A DNA stretch of 64,000 nt from Berryella intestinalis. Lineage in GTDB: Bacteria > Actinomycetota > Coriobacteriia > Coriobacteriales > Eggerthellaceae. Of this stretch, positions 8,492 to 18,247 are shown one piece after another (the first letter of the stretch is position 1; each line of letters opens with the position of its first letter). Made by a program: the position numbers and the translations under genes. Location: assembly GCF_000814825.1 (NCBI RefSeq), contig NZ_CP009302.1, forward strand, positions 1,178,001 through 1,242,000. The letters are read 5' to 3'. The notes beneath the pieces were generated by a model. The model worked only from the letters and a program-made list of their open reading frames with translations, was not told where the DNA came from and did not search any database.

Positions 8492-9126
8492 CGATCTTCC
8501 GCCATGCGCAAACCGCCGGCAACCTGGAACGGCGCTACATCGGCACCACCGACGAGCCCCTATGCCGCGCGGGCCTTGAAACCGCCCGGCTGCGCGCCGA
8601 TGAGCTGAGGGCGGCCTGGGAGCGCCGAGAGCCGGATGCGGAGGGGGGCTCGGCGAAAACCGCCGCGCCCGCCTCCGAGCCCGAGGTCGTCTACGCGAGC
8701 CCGCGGAAACGCTGCCTGCAAACCGCCCGCATCCTGTTCCCCCGCGCGCGCATCGTGACCGTCGACGGGCTGGCCGAGATGGATTTCGGTGCCTTCGAGG
8801 GGAAGAACTGCTTCGACCTCGAGTCGGATGCGGACTACCGATCCTGGGTGGAGGGGGGATGCGTCGGGCGCTGCCCTGCGGGAGAGAGCCGCTCGGAGTT
8901 CGTCGAGCGCATCGTGTCCGGCCTGGCAGCCGTCGAGTTCGCTGCGCGCACCCGGTCGGATGCGCAGGCCGTCATCGTGGCCCACGCGGGAACAGCCCTG
9001 GCCGCACGGTTCGCCGAAAAGCCCGACGTGCGCGATTACTTCGGCTTCCATCTGGGGTTCTGCGAGTCCGTAAGCGTCGATTTCCCGTTCGGGGAAACGC
9101 CGCGAGCACCCCGGCGCGCTAGATGA
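8482..9126 (+). CDS. cobC: Histidine phosphatase, probable alpha-ribazole phosphatase
   Basis: The 214-residue protein has the phosphoglycerate-mutase/histidine-phosphatase motif IFRHAQTAGNLERRYIG near residue 4, then YASPRKRCLQTA, the acidic MDFGAFEGK and a late VIVAHAGTALA with the second catalytic histidine. The usual RHG is RHA here, as in some CobC proteins. It probably dephosphorylates alpha-ribazole 5'-phosphate or adenosylcobalamin 5'-phosphate. A variable, low-complexity insert lies near residues 48-65. Position at the end of the cobTUS operon supports the role. It overlaps corA tail to tail by 8 bp. Confidence 0.85.
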   Translation: MRLTIFRHAQTAGNLERRYIGTTDEPLCRAGLETARLRADELRAAWERREPDAEGGSAKTAAPASEPEVVYASPRKRCLQTARILFPRARIVTVDGLAEMDFGAFEGKNCFDLESDADYRSWVEGGCVGRCPAGESRSEFVERIVSGLAAVEFAARTRSDAQAVIVAHAGTALAARFAEKPDVRDYFGFHLGFCESVSVDFPFGETPRAPRRAR

Positions 9127-10072
9127 TCCTCTTGCGGCGCAGTGTGTACAGCGCCACGAACACCAGCAGGAACGCCACGGCGATCGGGCCGAGCCACAGC
9201 GCGCCGAACGGCAGTTCGGGCACGTTCATGCCGTAGAAGCTGAACACGATCGTCGGCACCGAGAACACCAGCGTGACCACGGTCAGCGTGCGCATGACCT
9301 GGTTCACGTTGTTGTTGATGATGGTGCCGAAGGTGTCCATCGTGCTTTCCAGAATGTTGGTGTAGATGCTGGTCATCTCGATGGCCTGGCGGATCTCGAT
9401 GAACACGTCGTCGAGCAGGTCCTCGTCCTCCTCGTAGAGCCGGATGATATGGCGGCTCTTGATACGCAGCAGCGTCGCCTCGTCGGCCTTGAGCGACGTC
9501 GAGAAGTAGACGAGCGACTTCTGGAAACCCAGCATCTTGACCAGCTCTTCGTCCTGAAGCGTCTCGCGCAAAAGCTTCTCGTTGCGGTTGAACTGGCGCT
9601 CGATGTTGCGCAGGCACTGCAGGTAGCGCTGGGAGATGTGCAGCAGCATGCGCAGCAAAAGCCGCGCGCGCTGATTGGTGTTCACGTTGCGCATACGGCC
9701 CGACGCGAACATCTCGATGGTCTCGTTGCGGCGCAGGCTGACCGTGACGATGATGTCCCGATCGGGGATGAACAGCACCGACAGCGGCTGGGTCTCGTAC
9801 TGCACGGCGGAAGGGTCGTCGCTTTCCTGATCGTCTTCGATCGCAGGGCAGTCGATGATGATGAGCGCCTGGCGCGTGTCGTCGTCGAAGTCGGTATGCG
9901 AGCTCTCCTCTTCGTCGAACGCGGAGCGCACGAACTCGGGGACGATGCCGACCTCTTCCTGCAGCCACGTGCGTTCCTGCTGGTCGGGAGCGACTACGCT
10001 GATCCAGCATCCGGGCACGGGACTGGGTATCTGCACCGTTCCTTCCGGGCCGGTCTTGAAGCACTCGATCAT
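9119..10072 (-). CDS. corA: CorA-family divalent metal transporter
   Basis: The 317-residue protein has a long acidic N-terminal cytoplasmic domain and two C-terminal membrane helices. The family signature YGMNVPELP is at the end of the first helix, and the protein ends with a basic LRRKRII tail. CorA pentamers move Mg2+ (some members Co2+ or Ni2+) down the electrochemical gradient. AAGGAGGGG precedes ATG 10072. Placement next to cobalamin genes invites a cobalt role, but nothing in the sequence distinguishes this. Confidence 0.93.
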   Translation of the reverse strand: MIECFKTGPEGTVQIPSPVPGCWISVVAPDQQERTWLQEEVGIVPEFVRSAFDEEESSHTDFDDDTRQALIIIDCPAIEDDQESDDPSAVQYETQPLSVLFIPDRDIIVTVSLRRNETIEMFASGRMRNVNTNQRARLLLRMLLHISQRYLQCLRNIERQFNRNEKLLRETLQDEELVKMLGFQKSLVYFSTSLKADEATLLRIKSRHIIRLYEEDEDLLDDVFIEIRQAIEMTSIYTNILESTMDTFGTIINNNVNQVMRTLTVVTLVFSVPTIVFSFYGMNVPELPFGALWLGPIAVAFLLVFVALYTLRRKRII

Positions 10073-10204
10073 GTACCCCTCCTTAGATGCCAGGGCCGTT
10101 TCGACCGATTAGCAGGACAGCATTAGGAAGTATACCCCCTAGAGCAGAAATCCCGATGCACAGACGTCATTGAACACAAGCGGCCGGGAACCGCCCCGCC
10201 CGCT

Positions 10205-10630
10205 TCAGGCCCTCCCCTTCCCGCCGCGGGTACGCTCGCGCAGCGTGTCGACGGCATGAGCGAGGGCCTTGATTGGGCTTACCAGCAGCATGCGCGGTCC
10301 CGCATAGCGCATGACCGCGCGGATGCGCTCGCGCATCGCAGGCCGGTAGCAGTGGATCGGGCACGACGAGCAGAAGGTCTTCGAATCGGCCATCGGGCAG
10401 CGCGCGACGCGCTGGGCCACGTAGTCGGCCAGCTCGCGGCACTCCGCGCACAGCTCCGCGCGCTTGGAGCCGTGATGGCCCCGACAGTAGATGCCGATCA
10501 TGCACCGCACGACCTCGAGTTCGCGCCTCTGCTTTTCGGTGAGCCCCGGATCGGACGCGCCCTCCGGCACCCCGCCGCCGCGCGAGCCGGCTGCAGAACC
10601 GGTGCGCTCGTCGCAGTGGGACCGTTTCAT
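10205..10630 (-). CDS. YgbA-like nitrous-oxide-stimulated promoter family protein
   Basis: The 141-residue soluble protein has conserved cysteines arranged as GIYCRGHH, LCAECRELADYV and FCSSCPIHCY, then PAMRERIRAVMRYAGPRM. This pattern is that of the YgbA_NO family, whose E. coli member is induced by nitric oxide. I chose ATG 10630 (MKRSHC), which has AAGGAG 5 nt upstream, rather than the ATG six codons earlier. It follows the CydDC-like pair by only 30 bp on the same strand and may be cotranscribed with it. Biochemical function is unknown. Confidence 0.8.
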   Translation of the reverse strand: MKRSHCDERTGSAAGSRGGGVPEGASDPGLTEKQRRELEVVRCMIGIYCRGHHGSKRAELCAECRELADYVAQRVARCPMADSKTFCSSCPIHCYRPAMRERIRAVMRYAGPRMLLVSPIKALAHAVDTLRERTRGGKGRA

Positions 10631-10660
10631 CGGCGCTCCTTTCCGCAACCGGACGGGCTC

Positions 10661-12319
10661 TCAGCTGACACGGCCGCTGTCCATGGACACCACCCGGTCG
10701 GCGACGCCCATCGTCGAGGCCCGGTGGGAGATCAAAACGACCGTGCGCTTGCCGCGCTGCTCGTCGATGCTCTTGAGGATGGCGGCCTCGTTCAGGGAGT
10801 CGAGGTTGCTGGTGGGCTCGTCAAGCAGCAGGAACGGAGCGTCGTGGAGAAACGCCCGCGCCAACCCCAAGCGCTGGCACTCGCCGCCCGAAAGCGTATC
10901 GCCCAGCTCGCCCACCATCGTATCGTACCCGTCGGGCAAAGACATGATGAAATCGTGGACCGAGGCGGCCCTGCAGGCGGCTTCGATCTGGTCCTGGGTC
11001 GCATCGGGGCGGGCTATCAGCAGGTTGTCGCGGATGGAATCGTGGAACAGGTGGGTGTCCTGCTCGACGAACGCCTCGGCGTCGCGCAGGCTGGCGGTTC
11101 GTATATCGCGCACCGATCGGCCCGACAGCGCGACGCGGCCCTCGTCGACATCCCAAAAGCGCATGAGCAGGCGGCACAGGGTGGACTTGCCCGACCCGCT
11201 CTTCCCCGAGATGCCCACGACCCGCCCGCGCGGGATGTCGATCGACATATCGCGAAGAACGCGCTCGCCCCCGTACGAGAAGCCGACGCGCTCGACCGAC
11301 GCGCCGTCGAACTCGATGTCGGCTCCGGTCTCGTTCTCTTCGACCAGGGGCTCTTCCTCCAAGATCCCGATCACGCGCTGGCCCGACGCGAGGGTTCCCT
11401 GCAAGGTGGTGCCCAGGTTGGCCAGGGCCACCACCGGACCGAACGAGCTGAACAGGGCCGTCGTTGCGACGATGACGCCCTCACCGGACACGGCCCCCGT
11501 CCCGTACAGCGCCGCGCCCACGGCCAGCTGCCCGAGGCTGAACATCAAGATGAGCGCATTCGTGCAGGCCATGGCCGCACCGGTCTTCCCGCGCAGCGCG
11601 CGCTGGGCGACAAGCAGGCGGTCTGACTGCTCCTTCACATCCGCAATGCGGCGATCGCCCGCCGAGAACTGAAGCACCTCGCGCAAACCGCGCAGGCTGC
11701 CCAGCACAGAGCCCGACAGCTGCCCCGACCGGGTGCGTATCTCGAGGCCGACATCCCCCGCGCTCCTGTAGATCCATACGGGAACGAACAGCCCGACGGC
11801 CAGATAGGCGCACAGGGCCACCGCCGCGAACAGCACGTGGATGCTCCCCGCGAAGCCCACCATGATCGCGCTCGTGACCACGGCGATGACGACGGGCGAG
11901 ATGGTATGGGCGTAGAACACCTCGAGGAGCTCGACGTCCGAGGTGATCATGGACACGAGGTTGCCGCGATCGGCCCCGGCCAGCTTGGCGGGCGCAAGGC
12001 GCCTCAGCGCCGAGAACACGCGGTCGCGGATATTGGCCAGCAGCTTGAAGGCTATGTAGTGGTTGCACAGCTGCTCGAGGTAGTGCAGCACCCCGCGCAA
12101 GACGGCCAGGACCGCCAGGAGCGCGATCGTCTCCCTCACTCCCGGGAAGGCGCTCCCGCCCAGCGCGGCGAACCCTCCGTAGACGGCCAGCACGGGAATG
12201 AAGATGGCGCACAGAAACCCGAGGATCCCCAGCACGCAGGCAAGCGCGACGATGCCCGTCATCGAGTCGACCAGCCCCAGCATCTTCCGTACGGTCTCAA
12301 AGCTCGATGCGCGCTTCAT
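10661..12319 (-). CDS. ABC exporter half-transporter, CydC-like
   Basis: The 552-residue protein has an N-terminal six-helix membrane domain (about 20-300) and a C-terminal ATPase: Walker A GKSGSGKST, signature LSGGECQR, Walker B FLLLDEPTSNLD and the switch ISHR. With the upstream gene it forms a heterodimer resembling CydDC, which exports cysteine and glutathione for cytochrome bd assembly. No cydAB genes are in the window, so the substrate is inferred only from resemblance. It starts inside the end of its partner gene (23-bp overlap). Confidence 0.82.
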   Translation of the reverse strand: MKRASSFETVRKMLGLVDSMTGIVALACVLGILGFLCAIFIPVLAVYGGFAALGGSAFPGVRETIALLAVLAVLRGVLHYLEQLCNHYIAFKLLANIRDRVFSALRRLAPAKLAGADRGNLVSMITSDVELLEVFYAHTISPVVIAVVTSAIMVGFAGSIHVLFAAVALCAYLAVGLFVPVWIYRSAGDVGLEIRTRSGQLSGSVLGSLRGLREVLQFSAGDRRIADVKEQSDRLLVAQRALRGKTGAAMACTNALILMFSLGQLAVGAALYGTGAVSGEGVIVATTALFSSFGPVVALANLGTTLQGTLASGQRVIGILEEEPLVEENETGADIEFDGASVERVGFSYGGERVLRDMSIDIPRGRVVGISGKSGSGKSTLCRLLMRFWDVDEGRVALSGRSVRDIRTASLRDAEAFVEQDTHLFHDSIRDNLLIARPDATQDQIEAACRAASVHDFIMSLPDGYDTMVGELGDTLSGGECQRLGLARAFLHDAPFLLLDEPTSNLDSLNEAAILKSIDEQRGKRTVVLISHRASTMGVADRVVSMDSGRVS

Positions 12320-14039
12320 GGGCCCCGCCTCCTCGATACGACTCCAGTTCGCATTGGCTGTTCCATAGATCGGCGTACGCGGAGCAGCCCTCCAAAAGCC
12401 CCTCGTGCGTACCGCAACCGGTCACGCGCCCCCGGTCCAACACGTAGATCCTGTCCGCCCGCACCACGTTGGCGAGGCGATGCGATATCACGACGACGGA
12501 TTTCACCTGGGAAAGCGCCCGCACCACATCCATGATGCGCTCCTCGGACTCGACGTCGATGTTGCTGGTCGCTTCGTCGAACACGTACACGTCGGCGCCG
12601 CTCAGGAGGGCGCGCGCCACCGCGAGGCGCTGGCGCTGGCCTCCCGAGAGGTTCGATCCCCCCTCGTCTATCGCGGTTTCGAGGCCGTTTTGCCCGCGAA
12701 GGTAGTCGGCGAGGGCGGCCGATTCCAGCGCCCGCCACATCTCGTCGTCGGACGCCTGCCGGTTGGCTACCGCGAGGTTCGAGCGGACGGTGCCGCCGAA
12801 CAGGTAGCTTCCGATGCGGACCGTGACGACGTGTCTGGCCAGGCTTTCGACCGACACCGAACGGATCGGCTTGCCGCCCACGAGGATATCGCCCGCATAC
12901 GCGTCGGACCCCCCGGCCATGAGGTGGGCGACAGTCGACTTGCCCGACCCCGACGCCCCCACGATCGCGGTCATGCCGACTGCGGGGACGTCGAGGGAAA
13001 CCCCCTCGAGAACCGTGCGGCCCTCCTCGTAGCCAAACGTCACGTCGGCAAGCGAGATCGCGTCTCCCGCAGAGGCGCGCAAGGGCTTTTCGGCCGGCTC
13101 GTCGAGGTCGAGCAGCGCGAAGATCTTGCCGCTGGCCGCCATCCCGTTCATGGCGATGTGGAAGAACGACCCCAGAAGGCGCATCGGCAGGAAGAACTCG
13201 GCCGAGAGAAGGACGATGAACAAAAACGAGAACAGGTCGATCGTGCCGGCCGCCAACTGGGACAGCGCCACGCCGATCCCGGCCGCCGCGCCCCCGAGCG
13301 CCACGATGTCCATGACGATGATCGAGTTCAGCTGCATGCGCAGAACCTTCATGGTGATGATGCGGAAGCGCTCGGCTTCGGCGTTCATGCGCTCGTGGCG
13401 AGCGGCGTCGGCCTGGTAGATCTTAAGCGTGGCAAGCCCCTGGAGGTTTTCGAGAAACCCGTCGCCCAACTGGGTGTACTGATCCCAGTACCGGGACAGC
13501 AGCCGCTTGGCGATACGCTGGACGACCATGATGGTGAGGGGTATGAGCGGCACGAACGCAAGCAGCACGACGGCCGCCTGCCAGCTGAACGGGAACAGCA
13601 CGGCGAACAGGGTGAGCGGCGCGAGGACCGCGTAGAGCAGCTGGGGCAGAAATTGGCCGAAATAGGTCTCGAGCTGCTCGGTGCCCTCGACGGACACCTG
13701 CACGACCTCGGCCGTCGTCAGCTTCTCGGAATAAGCGGGGCCGAGGCGCAGAAGCTTGCGGTAGATCTTCTCGCGCAGCACGAACTTGATGTCCTCCGAC
13801 GCCCTGAAGCTCGACTTCTGAGACAGGGCCGACGAAGCCACCTTGCCCGCGCACGCCGCGGCGCACAGCGACGCCGCGGTTGCGAGGGGCAGCTCCCCTC
13901 CTGCGGCCAAAGCCGCTAGAACAGATACGATCCCCCAGACCAGGGCGATGTTCGACACCAAGCCGACCCATTGCCACCCCACGGTTGCGAGAATATGGCC
14001 CATCGCCTGCGGAACAAGCGACAGGAGTCTTCTATCCAT
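12297..14039 (-). CDS. ABC exporter half-transporter, CydD-like
   Basis: The protein is 580 residues from ATG 14039, with GAGG about 10 nt upstream. An ATG 18 codons earlier gives 598 residues without a visible ribosome site. Membrane domain comes first, with the typical motif DQYTQLGDGFLENLQGL near residue 170, then an ATPase with Walker A GASGSGKST, signature LSGGQRQR and Walker B VYVFDEATSNID. Signature and ATPase motifs are complete, so both nucleotide sites of the pair may work. The region before it is AT-rich and probably holds the promoter for the cydD-cydC-ygbA-like group. Confidence 0.82.
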   Translation of the reverse strand: MDRRLLSLVPQAMGHILATVGWQWVGLVSNIALVWGIVSVLAALAAGGELPLATAASLCAAACAGKVASSALSQKSSFRASEDIKFVLREKIYRKLLRLGPAYSEKLTTAEVVQVSVEGTEQLETYFGQFLPQLLYAVLAPLTLFAVLFPFSWQAAVVLLAFVPLIPLTIMVVQRIAKRLLSRYWDQYTQLGDGFLENLQGLATLKIYQADAARHERMNAEAERFRIITMKVLRMQLNSIIVMDIVALGGAAAGIGVALSQLAAGTIDLFSFLFIVLLSAEFFLPMRLLGSFFHIAMNGMAASGKIFALLDLDEPAEKPLRASAGDAISLADVTFGYEEGRTVLEGVSLDVPAVGMTAIVGASGSGKSTVAHLMAGGSDAYAGDILVGGKPIRSVSVESLARHVVTVRIGSYLFGGTVRSNLAVANRQASDDEMWRALESAALADYLRGQNGLETAIDEGGSNLSGGQRQRLAVARALLSGADVYVFDEATSNIDVESEERIMDVVRALSQVKSVVVISHRLANVVRADRIYVLDRGRVTGCGTHEGLLEGCSAYADLWNSQCELESYRGGGAHEARIEL

Positions 14040-14323
14040 CACGAAACGAACCTCGCTCAAGCTAGCGCGGCACGGGGCCGCGGATTTCTGCAAGATGCTT
14101 AATGTTTTAGCATCGAAAGTATACTCACGATCAAAGTTAGATAAGGTTACATCGGATCGTCACGACACGCAGCCGTTACCTTGCCGAGCGCGTCCCTCCT
14201 CCGATGGAGGGCTGCCTACCGCCCAGCGACAAAGGGAGGGGGCCCTTGCGCGCAGACGGTATGATGGCGCTGAAACGCCGGCCGGCGAGCCGGCAACCTC
14301 ACCCATCCAGCAAAGGAGCCGCT

Positions 14324-15934
14324 ATGAACCCCCTGGGAATCCGCGATATCATCGGCCCCATCATGATCGGCCCCTCGTCTTCCCACACCGCCGGGGCCTG
14401 CCGCATCGCGCTCATGACGCGCAACCTGCTCGCGGCAGAGCCCGTCGAGGTCGAATTCGTCTTGTACGGGTCGTTCTCCCATACGTACCGAGGACACGGA
14501 ACCGACCGCGCCCTCGTCGCCGGCATATTGGGCCTTCTGCCCGACGACCTGCGCCTGCGCACCTCGTTCGACCTCGCGCGCGAGCGCGGCGTGAACATCG
14601 TCGTCACCCCCGACACCGCTTCCGAGACGCCGCACCCCAACACGGTCGATATCCGCGTGACCGACGTAAACGGCTCGCGCATCGAGGTGCGGGGCGTCTC
14701 GATCGGGGGCGGGGCCGCCCAACTCACCCGCATCGACGGGATCGACGTCGAGGTCACGGGCGAATTCAACAACATGATCGTCTATCAGAACGACGCCCCC
14801 GGCGTGCTCGCGCACATAGCCAGCTGCCTCGGGTCCCGTTCCATAAACATCGGCACGGTCACCATGCACCGCACCGAAAAGGGCGGGGACGCCTTCACCG
14901 TCCTGGAGATCGACGACGAGGTGGATCCGTCGACCATCGACTGCATACTGGCCTTCGACGCCGTTAAGTCGGTGCGCTTCATCCCCGCCGCCTCCGCATC
15001 GAAGCCCGCCGACGCCGTGGTGCCCACCCTCTACCCGGCCGACGCCCAGGCGCGGTTCAAAGAGCTGGACTTCTCGAGCGCCGCCGAGCTCCTCGCGTAC
15101 TGCGATCGGAACGGGGCCTCGATCAGCGAGGCCTTCTCGCAGCGCGAGGAGGCGCTGATGGACGCCCGTCCCGCCGACGAACGCGCCACCGGCCGGTACC
15201 TCGCCCACGCGCTCGATGCGATGCGCGAATCGGCCCGCAGGCCCCTCGCGCGCCCCGGCAAGTCGATGGGGGGCCTTATCGGCGGCGAGGCGGCGCGCGT
15301 GGCCGCCTTGGGCGAGCGGGGCGTCGCTCGGGGCGCCTTCGCGAAGCTCACCGCCTACGCGCTGGCCGTCTTGGAGACGAACGCGTCGATGGGCCGCATC
15401 GTGGCCGCCCCGACCGCCGGGTCCTCGGGCGTCATCCCCGCCGTTTTGCTATCCCTGCAGGAGGCCTACGGATTCGACGACGAACAGATGAAGAAGGCGC
15501 TGATGAACGCCGGTGCGATCGGGTACCTCATCGCGCGCAACGCCACGGTCGCCGGAGCCGAGGGAGGATGCCAGGCCGAGATCGGCTCGGCAGCGGGCAT
15601 GGCGGCCAGCGCTGCGGTCGAGCTGATGGGCGGAACGCCCCGCATGTGCCTCGATGCCGCGAGCACCGCCATCTCCAACACGCTGGGGCTGGTGTGCGAC
15701 CCCATCGCGGGCCTGGTGGAGGCCCCCTGCCAGATGCGCAACGCCTCGGCTGCGGCGGGAGCCCTCATCGCAGCCCAATGCGCGCTTGCCGGAATCGAGC
15801 ACATCGTGCCGTTCGACGAGACCGTAGACGCGATGTACCGCGTCGGGCGCGCCCTTCCCATGGAACTGCGCGAAACGGCCCTCGGAGGGATGGCGGCCTG
15901 CCCGTCCTGCGCGAAATTCAAAGGCATCGGCTAG
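14324..15934 (+). CDS. sdaA: L-serine ammonia-lyase, iron-sulfur dependent, fused beta and alpha domains
   Basis: The 536-residue protein joins the SdaAB and SdaAA modules in one chain. The beta part (about 1-220) has GPSSSHTAG near residue 17 and an ACT-like segment (VYQNDAPGVLAHI). The alpha part has APTAGSSGVIP near 365 and the cluster ligands in CDPIAGLVEAPCQ and the terminal CPSCAKFKG. It deaminates serine to pyruvate and ammonium with an oxygen-sensitive [4Fe-4S] cluster, fitting an anaerobe. AAGGAG lies 5 nt before ATG 14324. It stands alone and converges with the J-domain operon. Confidence 0.95.
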   Translation: MNPLGIRDIIGPIMIGPSSSHTAGACRIALMTRNLLAAEPVEVEFVLYGSFSHTYRGHGTDRALVAGILGLLPDDLRLRTSFDLARERGVNIVVTPDTASETPHPNTVDIRVTDVNGSRIEVRGVSIGGGAAQLTRIDGIDVEVTGEFNNMIVYQNDAPGVLAHIASCLGSRSINIGTVTMHRTEKGGDAFTVLEIDDEVDPSTIDCILAFDAVKSVRFIPAASASKPADAVVPTLYPADAQARFKELDFSSAAELLAYCDRNGASISEAFSQREEALMDARPADERATGRYLAHALDAMRESARRPLARPGKSMGGLIGGEAARVAALGERGVARGAFAKLTAYALAVLETNASMGRIVAAPTAGSSGVIPAVLLSLQEAYGFDDEQMKKALMNAGAIGYLIARNATVAGAEGGCQAEIGSAAGMAASAAVELMGGTPRMCLDAASTAISNTLGLVCDPIAGLVEAPCQMRNASAAAGALIAAQCALAGIEHIVPFDETVDAMYRVGRALPMELRETALGGMAACPSCAKFKGIG

Positions 15935-15954
15935 CCGGCCTGCGGCCCTCCGGC

Positions 15955-16794
15955 TTACTGGCACCCGTTCAGGCTGGAGAACGCCCCGATGCGCGAGCAC
16001 GAGCCGATGCACAGGTTGAGGGCCACCAATCCGCAGCAGCACTGGAGGCATCCCGTCGTCCCCAGGCTGAACCCGCGCGTCTGGGCCTCCTGCTCGTAGG
16101 CGCGCCCCGCCGTCTGGAACGACGCGAGCACGCGGCGGTAGTCGACGTTGCCCGGATCGTTCTGAACCGCGCGTCTGATCTGCTCGTAGGCCAAAACGGT
16201 GTGACCGGCGCCGTAGTTTGCCAGCGAAGCCAGGTACAGCCAGCGCGCCGTGCGCTCCTTGGGGGCGATGCCGTCGAGCGTTGCCTTCGCGCGGGCGTAG
16301 TTCTCGGCGTTGATGTCGTCGATGGCCGAGCGCATCGCCGCGGAGTCGCCCGCCGAGGCCTCGGGGTGGATGCCGCGCGGGCCCGCTCCCGCATAGGTGT
16401 AGTCGCCGAAAATGTCCTCCCAGGTGAACGTGGTGTACACCCAGCCGTTCTGCCCCTGGTAGGTGCGCGGGCCCTGCCCGTTTGCGCCCGGCGTGTACGT
16501 ATAGCCCCCTGCAAAGGGGTTGCCGTAGTAGCCCGCGCCCTGCGTCGGGCCCGCAGCGCCGCCGCGCGCATAGGCCTCCTGGGCGCGCCGGCGGGCGTCT
16601 TCCCGCGCGTACTTGTCGGGGTTCATCAGCCGATCGTAGGCTTCGTTGATCTCGTTCATGCGCGCCGCGGCGCCCTCGTCGCCCGGATTGAGGTCGGGAT
16701 GGTTCTCGCGCGCCTTCTTCCGGTACGCCTTCTTTATCTCGTCAGGGCTTGCCGAGGGGGACACGCCCAGAATCTCATACGGGGTCTTGCTCAC
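15955..16794 (-). CDS. J-domain protein with cysteine-rich hydrophobic tail
   Basis: The 279-residue protein opens with a J domain (residues 4-66, HPD at 32-34). A glycine/tyrosine-rich linker (about 75-145) and an alpha-helical, tetratricopeptide-like stretch (about 155-245) follow. It ends in a hydrophobic segment with seven cysteines, GCLQCCCG to CIGSC, then NGC. It lacks the DnaJ zinc-finger and substrate-binding domains, so it is a specialised co-chaperone that may anchor to the membrane or bind a cofactor through its tail. The start is GTG 16794 with AAGGTGG upstream, overlapping the TGA of the DUF5685 gene (GTGA), so the two are translationally coupled. Confidence 0.85.
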   Translation of the reverse strand: MSKTPYEILGVSPSASPDEIKKAYRKKARENHPDLNPGDEGAAARMNEINEAYDRLMNPDKYAREDARRRAQEAYARGGAAGPTQGAGYYGNPFAGGYTYTPGANGQGPRTYQGQNGWVYTTFTWEDIFGDYTYAGAGPRGIHPEASAGDSAAMRSAIDDINAENYARAKATLDGIAPKERTARWLYLASLANYGAGHTVLAYEQIRRAVQNDPGNVDYRRVLASFQTAGRAYEQEAQTRGFSLGTTGCLQCCCGLVALNLCIGSCSRIGAFSSLNGCQ

Positions 16795-17711
16795 GGATCC
16801 ACCTTTTGCCTCGTCGCGCGCGAACGCGCCTCGCCGCCCCCGCCGACGTCCGCGCCGCGCTGCTGCGCAGGCGCCCCGTCGCGCGGGGGTGCCGCTTCGT
16901 ACGTCTCGTTGAATGTAGCCCAAATGCCCGAATAAAGCACGCTTCTCATGAGATGAGCATCCTTTACCAAAGGCAGCTTCTCGAACGCCGCGGCGGCCGC
17001 GGAGGCAAAGCCCGACAGGATGCTGCGCAGCTCTTCGACCGACAACTCTGTTTGCAGAAGCGGGTTGTACGACCCGGTGCGCTCGTCGCGCTCGCGGTCG
17101 AGGGCGGCATCCATCACGTACACGAACTGCCCCAGCCAAAATCCCATCTCCCGCAGAAGCGGCGCCCAGCGGTCCTCGCGGTAGGCGAACAGCTCTCCCA
17201 GCACCGCTCCGAAGCAGCGGGCCGCTTCGTCGCCGCCGAAGGCCTCCCCTCCCACCGGGCATTCCCGCTCGATGCGCGCGATGCGCTCCAACCCCAGCTC
17301 GACCACGCGGCACTGGACGGGCCAACGGGCCTCGATGTCCCGATAGCGCCGCTCGAGCGTCTTCGCGTACAGAAGCGCGGCCCTGCTTGCGTCGTCGGCC
17401 CAATCGTCGAGCGATTTGCGGTAGGCCATGACCACGTTCATATCGGCCGCGTAGTCGATGCAGGCCGATCGCGCAAGCGGGCGGCCCTCGCGGGGGTGAA
17501 ACGCGCATGCCGCCTTATCGGAGACCTCGTCGTCTTCGTACAGCGACGAGAGCACGAGCGCCAGAAACGTCAGGTCGTTGCTAAGCGACAGGCGGCTCAT
17601 CTGCCCCGATCGGTCCTTCAGCGCATGGCACACACCGCAGTACACCTGCCGGTACCGGGCCCGCTCGTCCTCGGACAGGGCGTCGTTGCTGGGGATGACG
17701 ATGCCGAACAC
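16791..17711 (-). CDS. DUF5685-type protein
   Basis: The 306-residue protein is mostly helical and has no signal peptide. It begins [10 protein letters not shown] and has an early [12 protein letters not shown] motif (cysteines 25 and 28), as in proteins annotated DUF5685, which often occur next to J-domain genes. Many acidic pairs ([15 protein letters not shown]) are spread along helices. The start is GTG 17711. The longer open frame to 18080 overlaps the upstream zinc-ribbon gene and is rejected. It is coupled to the J-domain gene by a 4-bp overlap. Function is unknown. Confidence 0.78.
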   Translation of the reverse strand: MFGIVIPSNDALSEDERARYRQVYCGVCHALKDRSGQMSRLSLSNDLTFLALVLSSLYEDDEVSDKAACAFHPREGRPLARSACIDYAADMNVVMAYRKSLDDWADDASRAALLYAKTLERRYRDIEARWPVQCRVVELGLERIARIERECPVGGEAFGGDEAARCFGAVLGELFAYREDRWAPLLREMGFWLGQFVYVMDAALDRERDERTGSYNPLLQTELSVEELRSILSGFASAAAAAFEKLPLVKDAHLMRSVLYSGIWATFNETYEAAPPRDGAPAQQRGADVGGGGEARSRATRQKVDP

Positions 17712-17770
17712 TGCTTTCGACCTGCCTTCTATAGGGAAAGGGGCCCCGCCGCGAAGACGGCGCGGGCCGG

Positions 17771-18205
17771 TTACGTCGTGTGGATGGACTGCTCGTGGCA
17801 ATGCGGGCAGGTCGCGCGGATCTTGCCCTTCCCCTTCGGCAGCGAGAACACCTTCTTGCAGTGCGGGCATCTGATGTAGCGCGTGGTGCGGCGGTTGGTC
17901 CAACGTTTGTCGAGAAGCGAGAACCAGGCCCGCTGCCGCTCGGTCTTGCCCATAAACCAGGAGTTCTCGCGCGCACGGGCCGGATAGTTGCGCGAGTACA
18001 TGCGGAACAGCTGCCACAGCAGAAGGGCGGTGGACAGAAACCAGAACAGCCTGATGCGCGAAAGCGAGGCGATCATGCACACGATCGCCACACCCAGCAG
18101 GAACTTGCCCAGCTCGTCGATGCCGTAGCGCCCTTGGTTGAGGGCGATGAGGCCGTCTCTCATCCGCCGCGCGAACGAGTCGAACCGCTGATTGTTCCCT
18201 GCCAT
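17771..18205 (-). CDS. Small membrane protein with C-terminal zinc ribbon
   Basis: The 144-residue protein has two adjacent hydrophobic helices (about 33-48 and 52-70), a basic linker, and a zinc-ribbon formed by CPHC at 113-116 and CPHC at 133-136. The ribbon should face the cytoplasm. GAGGTGG precedes ATG 18205. It lies 42 bp after the flippase gene and 59 bp before the DUF5685 gene on the same strand, so the four genes may form one operon. No specific function is recognised. Confidence 0.75.
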   Translation of the reverse strand: MAGNNQRFDSFARRMRDGLIALNQGRYGIDELGKFLLGVAIVCMIASLSRIRLFWFLSTALLLWQLFRMYSRNYPARARENSWFMGKTERQRAWFSLLDKRWTNRRTTRYIRCPHCKKVFSLPKGKGKIRATCPHCHEQSIHTT

Positions 18206-18247
18206 GTCAAACCACCTCGCATTCAGCCGCCTTCAAGGGCGGATCCG

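Noticed and set aside
14189-14206. CCCTCC...GGAGGG hairpin as a riboswitch for the serine dehydratase
   Set aside because: It is a simple 6-bp hairpin without further structure or recognised riboswitch elements.
15955-17508. A 517-codon frame fusing upstream DNA to the J-domain protein
   Set aside because: Upstream of GTG 16794 the frame is a shadow of the DUF5685 gene. The GTG has a ribosome site and begins directly at the J domain.
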